This document shows positions 1 through 13,174 of a stretch of 64,000 bases of DNA, piece by piece. Below the pieces are notes generated by a model, which made no database searches, had not been told where the DNA came from, and was given only the letters and a program-made list of their open reading frames with translations. Each line of letters starts with the position of its first letter. Position 1 is the first letter of the stretch. The stretch spans positions 372,001 through 436,000 of the forward strand of contig NW_006768794.1 of assembly GCF_000204055.1 (NCBI RefSeq), written 5' to 3'. Position numbers and translations under genes: made by a program. This DNA is from Melampsora larici-populina 98AG31 (Eukaryota > Basidiomycota > Pucciniomycetes > Pucciniales > Melampsoraceae).

Positions 1-3000
1 TCATTATCATTGAAATAGATCAAGTTTCTTCCCTTTGAGAAGTAAGATTCTTACCTGACATTGGGTCCATAATCTAGAATAAGCGGTCTCAAATCCTTGA
101 GTAAGTGCCATTTGTTTAGTATACAATTCAGCCGTTTTAGGTCTACAGTTTTTACAGACAGCCGTATCTATCAAACCATTGAAAACATAATGATTAGTCT
201 ATGCAACTGACCTAAGAAAATGAAATCCAAACCAAGAATTGACTTACTCATCCCCTTTCCTGTACTCTTTGGTAAAGGTGTTCTACATCCTAAACAAGTT
301 TCAGTACGTTTGACAAATCCCATTAATCCTCCTTGCGTTGGTGTTGCAATCGTCACAATCCTAGTATGATCACCCGCCACTAAACCAATCACAAACGGAA
401 CCCACCACCAATCATTAGTATACAATTTTCCATAAATTTTCAGATGTCTAATTCCGTGTATCAATATAACAAAGGGAGTACTTACGTAGGGATGAAGCTT
501 TCTCTCCTAGAATTGGCTCGAAGATTCGCATTAGAGGTTTTGATAATTGATTCTCAAGGTAATACTTGGTATCAATTGGTAAATTGTTCTCTAACACATA
601 CAGCGGATCTTCTGATTTCTCATACGCCCTTGCATCTGATCAAATTTCATATCGGAAAATGGTTGAACTTACAGATCAGCTCATCGTGGATGTTGTTATT
701 GAACTTTGTAAATTGACTTTACCTTTGGGGCCCTTGATGATGACATAAGCGACTCGATCTCCCAGCGCTGGTGCACTACCCGCATCACGTTTCTTCATAC
801 GTTTCGCCAATTCGACATGAGCCTGTTTAGCAGCATAATCTGATTTTGCTAACGCTTTGGTGATCACTAACTGAGATAAATCAACTTTATTCTGAAGTAA
901 ATCAGCAATGACTTGTTTTGTATAATCTTCTGCACCTTGAACGTCACGATCAATTAACATCTTCTTTAAACAAGTTTCAATAACAGTTTGAACTAATCTA
1001 CAATTATCCCTACGAACTGTCTTTGAAGATCAAGAACAAGGAGTAAGAGTCATTAGTAAAAAAACTTATGAATCTTGTAAGCTTCTTAAAATATTTTCTT
1101 ACCTCAATACCTTTAGCGTCCATCTTATCATGTTTTTCTGGTTTTGTCCAATACAATCCAGCATATCTTTTTTTACTAATTAAAAGATAAGGAAAGTAGA
1201 CTTTTTCAAATTCGAGTTTGATAGGTTTAACAAATTTCGTGCTGACTAAATCAGCCGCTTCAGCACCTATCAAATGTGATCCACAAAAACAATCAGTGAT
1301 TGTCAAATCGTTTTTGGAATCGGTTCAAGTTGGACAATACCTAATCTCATGGATGTTGCAAGATCCTTGCAACCAAATCGAACCATCACAGAATCAGTAT
1401 CTCCATAAATTACTTGTGCATCGTGTTCATATCCATTTGCTTTGGTGTAAGTAGCTTCAACTTCCTATTGGAAATAACACCTCACGTCAGTTTTTTTATG
1501 CCGATTCAAAGAAAGAAACTACCACCACAACACCAACTAACCGCCTTTGTAGTTTTAATCATCTCTCTTCCAAAAGCCGTCACACTCATTGGAATAGGCA
1601 AACAAGGTAATTTTCCAACAGTAGCTCCTGTGAAACCATATACCGAATTTGCACTAACTTTCAATGCTAATTGACGACCATCGAGCACAGCTTTCTTGAA
1701 TGGATCAGTCTCTAGTTTAAGTTCTGCTCTTGCACGTTTTCGAGCTGATAAAAGATCTTCTAAAACAATCGCCAGTAATCCTTTTCGTTTAGAAGTCTTC
1801 ACAAAATAATCTGTCACAAGATAGAATCATGATATAGTAAGCATAATATCGTCTGATCCGCAAAAATGACAAGGATCAAACAAATATTTACCGCCATTGG
1901 GAGTGATTATGTAATCTTCATTCTCTACAAGGCCAAGTTGTTTGGCTGTCTTCGCATCAGTCAAAGTAGTATAACAAAGATTATGGGCCATCATGATCGA
2001 AGGATAAAGTGATGCGAAATCAAGAGTAGCGATCGGAACATCGTAATAACCTCGAATAGGGTCCATTACAATTGCACCATCAAATTGATCATCGGATCCT
2101 TCATATTTCATCGCGGGGACGATGTAAGAAAATTCACCCGCACGACGATAAAGCTGAGAGACGACTTTGATTTGTTGTCCTCTGGATAAGAGGTAATTGA
2201 AGGGTACGCCTGTTACACGAGCCATCTCGGTGTAATTGACAAAGCACATGAGCTTGTCCATCAATCGTTGTGGAAGGTACGCATCCTATAGAATCGGTAA
2301 ACCAACGTCAGTGAATCGCTTGCAAGAGTCCGCAGACCAAACTGATTTGATCACAGCACATCACCTTGAGACAGTAGACAGCCAACCGACGTCGAGACTC
2401 GGAGTTGCCATTTTGAAGCTCTGTAATCATCGTATGATGAACGTCTTCTTTCTGTTCCCCTAAATAACATCTTTGACAGATTTAAGCTAAAGTCCCAAAA
2501 AATCTTCTCAATTTCACATTTCAGAACAAGGACCAACCTAAAAATTGAGCACAGACTGCATTGAGCGTATAACTCCGTAGTTTATAATCTCTTTGCATGA
2601 CTTGTAAAAGATCTAATTGAAGTCGTCCATCCAAGTGAGTCTCTTTAGAGTCACGAGTTCCATAAGCTTTAGAAGAGAAATGTGTATCTTTGACTACAGT
2701 CTGAATGTCTGTGATAGCAAAGAAAGAGAACATCAGGTGGTGAACTTAAGCAGAAGAAGAAAAATCGGCGCAAGATCAAGTACTTTTCATTCGTCCTAGT
2801 TGGGGAAAGGTGTTCACTTTCAAGGCTTTTGCACGGTCAAGCAGATATGGCATATCGAAATTAGTCGTGTTGTACCCAATGACCAGATCCGGGTCACACT
2901 CCTCTACAAAAAGCTGCCATTTTGCCAACATGTCTTCTTCCTTCTTGAATTCTATCACTTGACTTCCCACAATATGTGCACATGTGTCAAGGGTGAAAAC

Positions 3001-4480
3001 ATTCCTGATGAAAGGGGTACTTGAACCTGAACAGACAAATCTGATTCAGAGATTTACGAGGAAATGGTATCAGAGACCGATGAGACTGACCATGACATGT
3101 CACTAAGTTAGCAATTTGAATGACTGGATCGATTTTGGCTTCGGGAAAGATTCCCTTCCTACCTGCACACTCAATATCGTAACTCAGAACTCTAAAAGGA
3201 GCCATCTTTGACCATTCACCCTCTGGTGCGTGTGATATAATGGTGTCTGATCTAATGAAGGAAAGTTGTTACTTTCGTTTGGACGATGACAATTTGAACC
3301 ACATACAAGAGATTGAGCTCACGAAGTATCCAGTTCGATTTGACATTTGGATGCCTGTTTGCCCGGAGATCGCAATTGGTATGTACCAGCGGGAATCTCA
3401 ATCCAGTTCATCCCCGTGATCTATAATTTTGAGTAGGAAAATTCAACTTCATGTTTCTCTGGCTTTTATCAGGAAGTCTCATCTGGAAGAGGAAATACCT
3501 TTTTATCAATCATGAAGCGCAAAGTATATGAGATGTTACTTTCAAAGGTCGTACAAGGTTGAAATTTATCACGAAAGTTAACCTCCCCTCGTTCGAAGGC
3601 ACCTATTTCGAAGAGTTCGCGGGAACAAAATGTTAGTAAAGCTGTGGTGCATGTTCCTACAAAAAAGTGATCTACCAACTTCTGACACGACCCATATGTT
3701 TAAAATCGGTCAGTGATATCTTGAGAAAGGGAGATTTAGTGTCGCCCGTGTATCCCCATAGAGACAATTTATGAGCTACTGTGACACTATGGACGGGTTT
3801 GGTGCCCATAGAGAGAGATGACTATTGGATGAGTAATCAATATCTTCCATGAGTCTCAATCTCCTATGAGTATCCTTCACGCTCCCAAATCAATCAGATA
3901 AGCGTACGTTCAGTGCAGCTGTAAGATCCTTGCAATCCGAATTTTGCCAATCCTTTGGAGCGGGAACCCATAGATAGGGTAAGAAATCTTGAACATGAGC
4001 TAATACGGAGTGTCCTTGTTCGGTGATCCCAAAGATTCGTAACTGAGGTATGTTACTCTGTGATTGTTCATCGATGTCGATTTGCTGGAATACTGAAAAA
4101 CAGATTGAGTTCATCAGCCAACGTTTTTGATACGAGATGCCAAAGTGGTTGTAAGGACTGACTGATAGACTGTGAGCTTGGGTCTATTGGAGGCAAAGCT
4201 GGTCGGCCCCATTGTGATCCGTCCTCTAAAGCTACGATGGATATACTTCAATAGTCAATTATCAGGCGGAAGAAAAGGTTTTGGGGTTCAGGAAAAGTTG
4301 CTGACAGCCAACATGGTGAACTTCAGAAGTCGTCGATTCGATCTCAAGTTTTTGATCTTTCTTCGGTTTCTCTTCGTCTATGTCCATGGCATTCTGGTGA
4401 TCACCTCGAGGAGGGTCGATTGAGGTTGAATTTGTGTTTTGCTGAGAAAGTTTTCTTTTCTTTGATTTCTTAGGACTCAT
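1..4480 (-). CDS. POL3: DNA polymerase delta catalytic subunit (family B), 3' end cut by window edge
   Basis: This is the catalytic subunit of the lagging-strand replicative polymerase, with proofreading exonuclease and PCNA/iron-sulphur C-terminal module. The many short exons read in order on the minus strand: a Lys-rich start ([10 protein letters not shown]), the N-terminal block [11 protein letters not shown] near 4050, exonuclease motif I ([12 protein letters not shown], about 3180), Exo II ([17 protein letters not shown], about 2850), Exo III region ([12 protein letters not shown], about 2260), polymerase motif A ([15 protein letters not shown], about 2010), motif B ([13 protein letters not shown], about 1630), motif C ([11 protein letters not shown], about 1400) and the first C-terminal zinc pair region ([11 protein letters not shown] and [10 protein letters not shown]). 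Splicing at motif C gives [12 protein letters not shown] without a frame break. A GT donor at about position 53 shows the coding region continues past the left edge; the last cysteine motif is outside. The start at 4480 is preferred; an upstream in-frame ATG lies at 4570. All catalytic motifs seen are intact. Confidence 0.95.
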
Positions 4481-5476
4481 GATGGTTTTGATGATGGTTA
4501 ATGAAAGGCGCGTTGATTGAAATTGATAGCATTGACGCGCCGGCGCCAGTAGACCTAACCCTTTGATCACTTTTACCTATGTCGTATCTCAACTTAGTCT
4601 CAGATATCCATCAGCACCTTCAACTCAGTTCTTATAAATTCTCAACACCTCCCTACTGACCTCAAGCTGTATCCTGCTGGCCCTTGGAGTGTGCTAATGG
4701 TATCAGCGTATCCACGCTTTTCTATCCATCAACCCAATTCAGTCATGCTCTCCAATTATTTCGCCCATGGCGTGAAAACAAAGCTTTCCATTCATGGCAT
4801 TCCTTCTCATGTTCAGCTGTGCCCTAGATATTATGTGGTGGAGGACTAACCTCAATGTTGATCAAGTAAAATCAAGAGTTTGATTAGCCAGAAACAAATT
4901 CCACTGATGTGGCATCGGTCTTTTCCCTCCGAGAGTCTCCGTATCATCATACATCCTTAGTGAGGATCACATTGATCCTTGATACGTCTTTCCAACAAAG
5001 TTTCGATAAAACTGTCATACGTGTTCCAGAATTCCAAAGACCCACCATATGTATAGAATCAGAAAAGCCAAAAGTTGGTTTGGGTTCGTGGTGTACCCTT
5101 ACTTGATATTCGAATTATTACAAATCCCAAAAAAAAGTCCAGTGTACAAAGCAATTTTCTCAGTACAATAAAAGTTAAAAAAATCAAGAAAAGAAAAAAT
5201 TCCAAGAAAAGAGAAAAGCAGGTATATAATTTTTTTGTGGGATCAAGATAAAGAAAGACAGCTTCAATCAAAGTAGTAAAGGACTCAAGTCTATGGTATG
5301 ACAAGAAATCTCCATATAATACAACATCATCCGGATATGTGAAAATTTCTGAATACCCAAAAGCGCAAATCAAGTCAGGTAAGTTTCTAGACTAAAACAT
5401 CCAAATATGCCATGAATAAATCGCGAGACCAACTTACTAGAAGATGAATAAATCAGTTGCTTTTGGCCAATAATCC
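4481..5476. other. Intergenic region upstream of POL3, with one weak coding-like stretch
   Basis: The region holds the POL3 5' flank and the 3' flank of the 5477-7033 gene. On the minus strand at about 5230-5373 there is an open stretch beginning MICAFGYSEIFTYPDD and preceded by a plausible intron acceptor. It could be a small exon of an unrecognised or alternatively spliced gene, or a chance reading frame. Nothing else is recognisable. Confidence 0.4.
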
Positions 5477-7033
5477 TTAAGGTAGAGTCGGCGTCCCATA
5501 ACCCACGTACAAAGTAGCGGGGGCTACCTCATTAAAATCAGCTACAGGAATTTCAGATGATTCTCCAGAGTCTTCAAAGTGACAAGCTGTTTCTGGTGTA
5601 CTACCTCTAACATAAGTTAAAACACCTTCATTGATTCTTATCATATATTTCACTTTTCTTCGTTTTCTTGCTTCAGTACCTAATCCAGAAACATTACTAA
5701 ATGAGAATCCAGGAATGACCAAAGTTAAAGTATGATGACTAAGTGATACATAAATCAAACCATCTGTTGATCTGATTACTGAAGCTAATGGGATACCTTC
5801 ATCACAAACAAACCCATCATCACGTTTTTCACAAACAAATGCACAAGTATAAGATCCTGTCACTGGGATCTCTCCCGTATTAGCACGTTTATATAATTCT
5901 GTAAAAATTCGAGCCCGGTCTTCGTACTCTGGAAAATTACGATTGATGTCACTAACACTAAGGAGCGAGCGTTGCATTCTAAAAACATCATAATACGTCC
6001 AATTACGATAAATGATTTTGGGTCCTACTCCAATTAATGCACTTGCTATTGCTCCTGAGTAGGTGAGAACGTTCGCAGCTCTTGATTCAGATACTCCAGG
6101 AATCAAACCGATCGTAATCAATAAACCCAGTACTAAGATTGCGATCGAAAGGACGAAGATCACCAAGACAGTGAAGCGCTCGCTGACTAGGTAGACGGTG
6201 CTGTCTAACAGTCTTTGGAATGCCTTCCGGCCCCTATGCCGCTGAGACAAAGATCTTGATGAAGTTCGGGAAAAGGAAAAGGTAACCACTCCTCGACTGT
6301 AGGCTGCATCATCAAAGTTTACGAAGATGTCAAAGTTGACACTGATTGGTTCTAGTGTTGGATCAAGTGGAGACATGATAGATCGAACGTTTTTAAGTAG
6401 TTGATCGAAGCTACCAATGGACAAAGCGGCTGCTAGTTTTTCGATCTTATCATTCGTTTTGGCTGGGCCACCAAGTGAATCGATGATATGATCGTACTTT
6501 TCATCTTGATGTTGTCGACTAAGAATCTCTCGAAGGGCGCGTTGGATGACGACTTGAAGGTCGAGTTTGTGATATTTGTATAAGATAGTCAGATGTTGTC
6601 CTATCGAAACTGAAACGTTGGATTGGTTTTGTCCATCGAATTGAAAAGATAATCCAGAAGGACAGAAAGGCTCAAAGGCCAACGGATGCTCCTCTACAGC
6701 TTCGGAGAATCGCTGGAATAAAAGTTTCAAAGTGTTTTCACTAAATAATTGATCGATGGTCATCTGTCGAACATCTTCAAGTATTGTCGATGTGAGACTA
6801 GTGAGCTGTTGACTATCTTCGTCGATCAGAAATGATAGCAGATTGTTGATGTCAAATGCATACACGATCAAGAGCATGATGGTCAGAAGCGTGTCGGCAA
6901 CAGAGGTGTCGATGTCTGGAGCCCCCCATTTCCCTACAAACTCCCTATTACCAAGTATGGAGTAATCGTGCCGGTAGCGGAGGTCTTTCTTGCTACCACC
7001 TACCAAAAATCGGATCATCTGGTAGTCAAACAT
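5477..7033 (-). CDS. Orphan membrane protein, 518 aa
   Basis: A long single-exon reading frame whose ATG at 7033 is preceded by an in-frame TAG. I do not recognise the family. The first about 280 residues look soluble and helical. Residues about 285-315 form a strong hydrophobic segment (VLVIFVLSIAILVLGLLI), followed at about 325-345 by a second, weaker one (TYSGAIASALIGVG). The last about 170 residues are polar, contain several Cys (for example CAFVCEKR and GFVCDEG) and end TLYVGYGTPTLP. A two-pass membrane protein with a cytosolic N-terminus and either an extracytoplasmic or a cytosolic C-terminal Cys-containing domain is possible. Its length and lack of stops make it very likely a real gene. 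Upstream exons cannot be excluded. It resembles the lineage-specific hypothetical membrane proteins common in rust genomes, but that is an inference. Confidence 0.75.
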   Translation of the reverse strand: MFDYQMIRFLVGGSKKDLRYRHDYSILGNREFVGKWGAPDIDTSVADTLLTIMLLIVYAFDINNLLSFLIDEDSQQLTSLTSTILEDVRQMTIDQLFSENTLKLLFQRFSEAVEEHPLAFEPFCPSGLSFQFDGQNQSNVSVSIGQHLTILYKYHKLDLQVVIQRALREILSRQHQDEKYDHIIDSLGGPAKTNDKIEKLAAALSIGSFDQLLKNVRSIMSPLDPTLEPISVNFDIFVNFDDAAYSRGVVTFSFSRTSSRSLSQRHRGRKAFQRLLDSTVYLVSERFTVLVIFVLSIAILVLGLLITIGLIPGVSESRAANVLTYSGAIASALIGVGPKIIYRNWTYYDVFRMQRSLLSVSDINRNFPEYEDRARIFTELYKRANTGEIPVTGSYTCAFVCEKRDDGFVCDEGIPLASVIRSTDGLIYVSLSHHTLTLVIPGFSFSNVSGLGTEARKRRKVKYMIRINEGVLTYVRGSTPETACHFEDSGESSEIPVADFNEVAPATLYVGYGTPTLP

Positions 7034-8516
7034 GGTAGGCTATGATATGTACGCCAAGCAGGGACGTTGAAGAAATTCTATATTCGGTCCAACTCAATTC
7101 TGGCGTGATGGCGATTCGAGTTCAGGCGAGGTATCGAAGATGATGATATGAACTGATGAAGTGAAACATCAACTTCCACAAATAAAGATTGGAGCGATCG
7201 AAAGTTGGGATGGATGAAATAGCTCGTCAAAAACAAATGACCATGTCGCTTTAGATCTGAGAGATGACAACTTCAAGTCAGGTCGTCAGGAGAACAAAAG
7301 GAAAATAAGAAGATTGTTTCAAGCTAAGACAACAAATGGCGACGACTGTTGGGACTTCACGATCAGGATTCGGAGGGAAAGCGGATTTTTGACTCCACAA
7401 CAAGTCACATCAGGAATTGATTACTTGACTTTAGCTTGATCAGCTTGATACATACTGAAACTTTCTTCCTATGCTATGTAAGTTTAAAATAGATTAAAAT
7501 GCGACCATCCTAGGAGTCATCAACAGAGACAAGGGAGCCTTCATCAGTCAGTTTTACAAACAAGAGAAGAGTTGTAGTCTCTTCGAGTCCTTGATGGGTG
7601 ATGACATAATGCCATGGTTGCTGTTTCAAGCAGCATCATCGGCATGCTTCCTGACTGTTGATACGGCTGGGATGGATCCATGTTACGACTTGCGCGGCAA
7701 GAGGTCAGTGATAAATATTTGCCCTCAAGAAATTTGTCAACTCAACCTGCACAAACGTGAATACATAGACAAGAAGCAACGGATGTTCTGGACAACTCAA
7801 TGGGATAAAGGCCTTTAAAGGCTCACCTTGAATCTCTCCGAGCTACAACAGCCAAAGCGCCGAAGCAGGATTCCAGGGAGAGGGGAGGTGAGCAATATTG
7901 AAACTTTGAAAGCAGGTGGGTCCATGACTCATGAGATTGCATTCATTTTGCCTCGGGTGGATCCTGGAGGCAGACAAACCAAAATGAGACCCAATATGTA
8001 TGTAGGACGCAGTTGATCATTCAAGGGCGTGAAGGTTGGGCGCAGAAGGACTTTCAAGCATTGAACCCTCAACAAGAGCAGAAAATCTCACCGGTGGAAA
8101 ATCTATGAGCTTGCAACCCAGATGGTGGTGCTCGAGTGACTCCGCAGGTCACGTCTTCCGAATTCAACCCGTGCAAATTGTGACTTTTGAATTTGATTAA
8201 ACATGACCTCAAGGTTAGGGACGTGGGAGACTCCAATCGACTTCGTATTGCACCAATTGTTTCTGCCTGTTCTGCCCGAGGTCTACATCAAAACAAAGAT
8301 TCAAGAAGCTTCTCTTGTGCGCTCTTATCCGTTCGATGCGACAATAAAGTATACCAACCCTTCACTCATTATTCTAGTTTTTTTACGAATTGGATTCCAA
8401 TCTCTTATCGTTTAGCACAACGCGTTGGAGTGCAAATCCAATTCAACAAAGGAATCCTTGCTCTTCTTTCATCACTTGGCTGATTTCTTTGCGTTCGGAG
8501 CGGTCATCCTAGTTCG
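7034..8516. other. Divergent intergenic region
   Basis: This 1.5-kb stretch separates the minus-strand orphan gene from the plus-strand subtilase, so it should hold both promoters. Only short unsupported reading frames are present (for example 7591-7818 and 8187-8483). I see no repeat or RNA gene. Confidence 0.5.
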
Positions 8517-11500
8517 ATGAGACTGACCAATGCTGTTAGTCATTCTTGGACACTTCTGCTAGCATTTCCCCATCTGCTTAGTGTCATCAGATCGAAGGAG
8601 GCAGTCGCGTTCGTTAACCACATCATTGTCACCCTGAATCCCCAAGAATCAGTTTAGTGCTTCCTCAACTTATTTTGCGGTGTGATGCGAACCGGCTGAC
8701 CCCTCTTGAGTACCTCGATGGACTTCTTTGATACAACCTTGAAGCATTCACTTGAACACTTCAAAATACACCTGAAAGAACTCGATATATCATGTACAAT
8801 CCTTCAAGATTACACGAAAATTCTGCCTGACGTGCTCTACGGTGTTTCGATGAGGGTGAAAAGTCCAGCCGATATCGCAAAGCTCGAAGCCTCGTACCAT
8901 GTAGTGGTACGTGGAAGATCCAGGTCGTCTTTCGGTTAATTCAGACTCATAAGACGTTCACTGACTCGAATTTCTCTCTTGGGCGATGATGTTCAGAATG
9001 TGCATAAAGTCAAAAAAATACTAGCCGCTAGACCGACTGAGCGCAGAACCTTACCATCAACGCTCAACTTAACTTCGCAAGCATATCCTCCTCATATGCA
9101 GACTGGTGTCACAAGGCTACATGAGCTGGGCCACCTCGGGGCTGGTGTGAAGATTGCAATTTTGGACTCTGTTGTGGATTGCCATCATCCAGCTCTGGGC
9201 GGTGGGTTTGGACCAGGCTTCAAGATAGCTTTTGGGCATGACTTTGTTGGCGACAAATATGATGGCACAAATGAACCTAAAGCGGATGATAATCCTTGCG
9301 GAGCGTGTAGTGTAAGGCTTCAGATCCAATTTCTGTTGAGATGGGTTGACTGATTTGTGCTTGGCAGGCTCACGGCACTCACGTGACGGGAATAATCGGT
9401 GCTTCGAACGTGGGTCAAGGCTTCAGTGGAGTGGCACCACATGCGACTCTGGGAGTGTATCGTGTATTTGGATGTAATGACCAGTCTGCCACGGGCGATG
9501 ACATAGTTGTGGCTGCACTTTTGCGAGCTCAGAAAGATGGAGCCAACGTCATATCTGCTTCTATCGCAGGCTCAGGAGGCTGGAGTCGAGGTTCCATACT
9601 TGAGGACACAGTCAACAACTTGGTCGAGAAGAAAGGCGCCACGATCATCTTTGCTGCTGGCAACAGTGGAGAAGTACGTTTGCTCAAATCAAGGCCCCAT
9701 GTTTGAAGTTTCAACTCATCCATCATGGTGATCACAGGAGGGTTTATTTTTCGGCCCTAGCCCGGGAGATGCAAAGCACGCCATTTCAACAGGATCGGTT
9801 GAGTCAACTGGAATCATCTCCGCGACCTTGATGACCTCCACTGGCCGCGAGCTGCCCTATTACACCGCGGAACCCTTTTCGGATTTTTCAGGCAAGTTCC
9901 CGGTGTATCGCACAGGAAACTCTACGGACATCATGACGGATGCATGTGAACCGCTTCCGTCGACCACGCCAAACCTGACAAATTACGTTGTACTCATCCG
10001 TAGAGGGTAAGTTACCCGCATCTGCTAGAACATACTTTAAGTAATGACATCTGAAGTTACTATTGAATTGTCGCGTTGGTCACGTAAGAACATGCTTCTT
10101 TTCTATCAAGGTTAACAATGCAAAGGCAAAAGGTGCCAATAAGATACTGTTTTATTCTGTTGGTCAAACGGTTTCTCTCGTGTCAAAATTCAAACTCTGA
10201 AAGAACATGTATGTGAACTATACGCGATTTATCTTTCAGAACACGACGACGTTCCCTTCCCTACCTAACACGATGAATGACACTCGCGTCGCTATAATGA
10301 CCCGACAAGACGGCGAATACATTTTCCAACAATCCAAGAAGGATCCCACTGGATTCACAGTGCGATTTCCAACCGATCAAGTGAAATTTTGTAGGTCACA
10401 ATGGCTTTATCAACATTTTCTATAGCCGTCAACTAATATCGTTCTTATAGTACCTGGTCCGGGAGGTGGCTTCATGAGCAATTTCTCGGCTTAGTGAGCA
10501 TCCTGTCATCCGTACCTCTCATCCATCGTCATTCCCGGGGACTGGCACTGATGTATGGATTCCATCTCATTGCCAATCAGTGGTCCCAACTTTGATCTTG
10601 TGAACCTACACCCCGATGTCTCGGGGGTAGGAGGCCAAGTCGTCTGTGAGTTCCCGTATCCCATCCATGCATACATATGATTTTTCTCATCTCGAAGGAT
10701 GTGACCGTCAGCGACTTTCCCGAGGATCAACGGATCATATGTACGTTGTTCAATCTTACTTTTGCACCATGATGTTCGTACTGATTAGAAAATCTAGTCT
10801 TCGGATAGCGGCACATCCATGGCGGCACCACAGGTTCGTCATTCACTTATTTCGCAAGATATACCGATGACTCATACTATGCATCTTTCAACTAGCTCGC
10901 CGGCATTGCAGCTTTGGTTCAAGCTGCGCGAGGGAAAGAGGTACACGGTAGTGCAATGCGGCGAAGATTAGTTTCGACGGCACAACCTGTCCCAAATTTT
11001 TCGAATACCTCCAGCCTTCAAAGTATGTCACGCGTGTATCGATATGAATCGGTCTACTGACGCTTCGTGCTCTCATCTTGTTTGTCGTAGCCGTCGTCCA
11101 GCAAGGAGGTGGATTGGTTAATGCTTATTGTGCAGTACTGTCGAATACGTCGGTATCGGCTTCTGTCATCACCTTCAATGATACCCCACGCTTCAACGGC
11201 ACCCAGACCTTTAGAGTCACTAACCACGGACCCATCCCTGTACATTATGTGCTTTCTCACCACCCCGCCTCGACCGCGTATACATTTGCCCATGGTGAGC
11301 TGTATGCTCGTCCAAACACCAAACTTGTGCAGGACATGAATTTCGCCTTAGTAAACATCTCTTCTGAAGAAATTTACCTTGAGCCTGGAAAGTCTCGATC
11401 CGTGGAGGTATCATTGATACCGCCTGATGTGGATCCAAGCTTGCTTCCCATCTATTCTGGCTACATCCAACTGGTGAGATCCTTGGATCTCATACGCCTA

Positions 11501-12531
11501 TAAGACTATATCTGACTATGTCTAAGTATGAAGAAAGCAAATCAGGAATGTGAAAGTCATAACATACCTTACTATGGCGTGGTGGGATCCATAAGCCATC
11601 AAAAAAGTATGATTGATTTGCTCTCTCATCCATCCACCCCATAGCCATGACTGACATACGTTTTTCAGTCATTGATCACGGACCTGCGCTTAACACTACT
11701 CATAAATACCACCTACCACACCTTCAGTTTCCGGCTAAAGATAAGAAGAAGACTAAAATTGAAAAAAGTGGTGTGATTCTGTGGAACAAAACCCAACATG
11801 AGGAATTACAAATCCAACATCGAGCAAACTGTTGAGTTTCCAGCCAGTCTTGACGTACTGTTATCTTCCAAAGCTGAAGTTTTCTATGATCTAGTTGGAA
11901 GCCCTAACATCCGGCTTTACGTTGTTAAACACGTGGAACATCACACACAAGCCCATCAGACTAAAAAGTCACATTCGAAAAAGGTGTCAACTAAGTCTAT
12001 CAAAAACAAGGAGAAAAAGAAACAAGACAGAAAGCCGAAACATCCATCGCACGAGCACAAAACATCACCCCACAAAAAGGCAAAATTCGCGAAAAAATGT
12101 TCCATGGGCAAGAAAAAGTATCCACACAAGTCTTGCCACGGTGTTTTAATATTGGGTGAAGTCCCTGGGGTCGAATGCACCGCATGTTATCGCTCGTCGT
12201 ATGTTCTCATCTCAAGGGCTTTTTACATCCCATATAACTGACGAGTTTCTGTCGATGCTTTTGAGAATAGTGTCAAACGTACGTGGTTAGATACGTGGAA
12301 CGGCACCATATCTTTGGGAAAAGGCAAGCCACTGAAGCATGTACCTCACGGGGAATACAGGATCTTGATAGAGTATGGGACATTCAATCAAAATTTATCT
12401 TTGTAGACAAAAGCTGACTCATCAATCATTGATCGACATTTTCTGCTAGAGCGTTACATTCAAACTCTGACCCGAAAGACCCAGAGAGCTACGATTCCTG
12501 GTATTCTCCTGTGATAGTAATTCACACATGA
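8517..12531 (+). CDS. Secreted subtilisin-like serine protease (peptidase S8) with PA domain
   Basis: A multi-exon subtilase. Exon 1 starts at 8517 with a signal-peptide-like MRLTNAVSHSWTLLLAF and joins the next exon (8711-8906) to make the I9-type propeptide; exon 3 begins at 8997. The catalytic Asp lies in KIAILDSVVDCHHPALGG (about 9150), His in HGTHVTGIIGA (about 9375), the oxyanion Asn in IFAAGNSGE (about 9660) and Ser in SGTSMAAPQ (about 10820), followed after an intron by LAGIAALVQAARG. A PA (protease-associated) segment (TNYVVLIRRG, NNAKAKGANKILFYS) sits between His and Ser, as in Vpr/C5a-type fungal subtilases. Splicing gives SNFSAYGPNFDLVN and GGQVVSTFPRINGSYS with no frame break. 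Downstream is an Fn3-like domain carrying a Lys/His-rich insert (about 11940-12130). It ends ESYDSWYSPVIVIHT. Likely exported and acting outside the cell. Exons between 11474 and 11840 are uncertain. Confidence 0.9.
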
Positions 12532-13174
12532 AACCACCTGCACCATTCTCACCTTTTTGGCTTTCACCAACAGCCTAGACCATTCATTGTTGAACTTCTT
12601 ACCTCAAGTTTTATAATCTCATTGCATACTGCGTGACTATAGCCCAGTGAATGTGATACCTAATTATCCCATTGCGGAACCCTACATGTGAATAAACAAA
12701 GCTGTCATTCTTTCAATATAATGCATTCATTCATAGTTTTGATGGGTACCACTCATGGTCAATATATTGCTGAAGCTTCACAAAATGAGTTTGGAGAAAA
12801 AATCCCTTTGTAGCTCATCAACTTGTCTCCTATGTAATCCCCTATATGTTCGGGGGTGCGACCAATCACGTAAATTTTGGCGCCAAAAAAGATTATTGGT
12901 CTTGAGAACCACCTCAAAAATCTTGGACCCAGAGGCTTTTGCAGGCATGATCATTACATATTCTTAGATTGGGCTCTGCTCCTCATTGTGCAGGCATTGA
13001 TTTCAACTCAGGATGATATGAGTGGTCACTGGTAGAGTTTCAATAGGACAGGCTGACTTATTTATCTTGCATGGTATGTTTTGAATTGTTGACATCTTTT
13101 GTGAAACTTAGTTTGTCGCGCACAGGCGTGCACAAGCATTTGACCTTCTCTCTGGCCTGAGACAGCGTGCAGTC
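12532..13174. other. Intergenic region between subtilase and Harbinger element
   Basis: About 640 bp with no supported gene. A short open frame at 12755-12967 has no recognisable features. The flank just left of the transposon reads cagtct. Confidence 0.5.
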
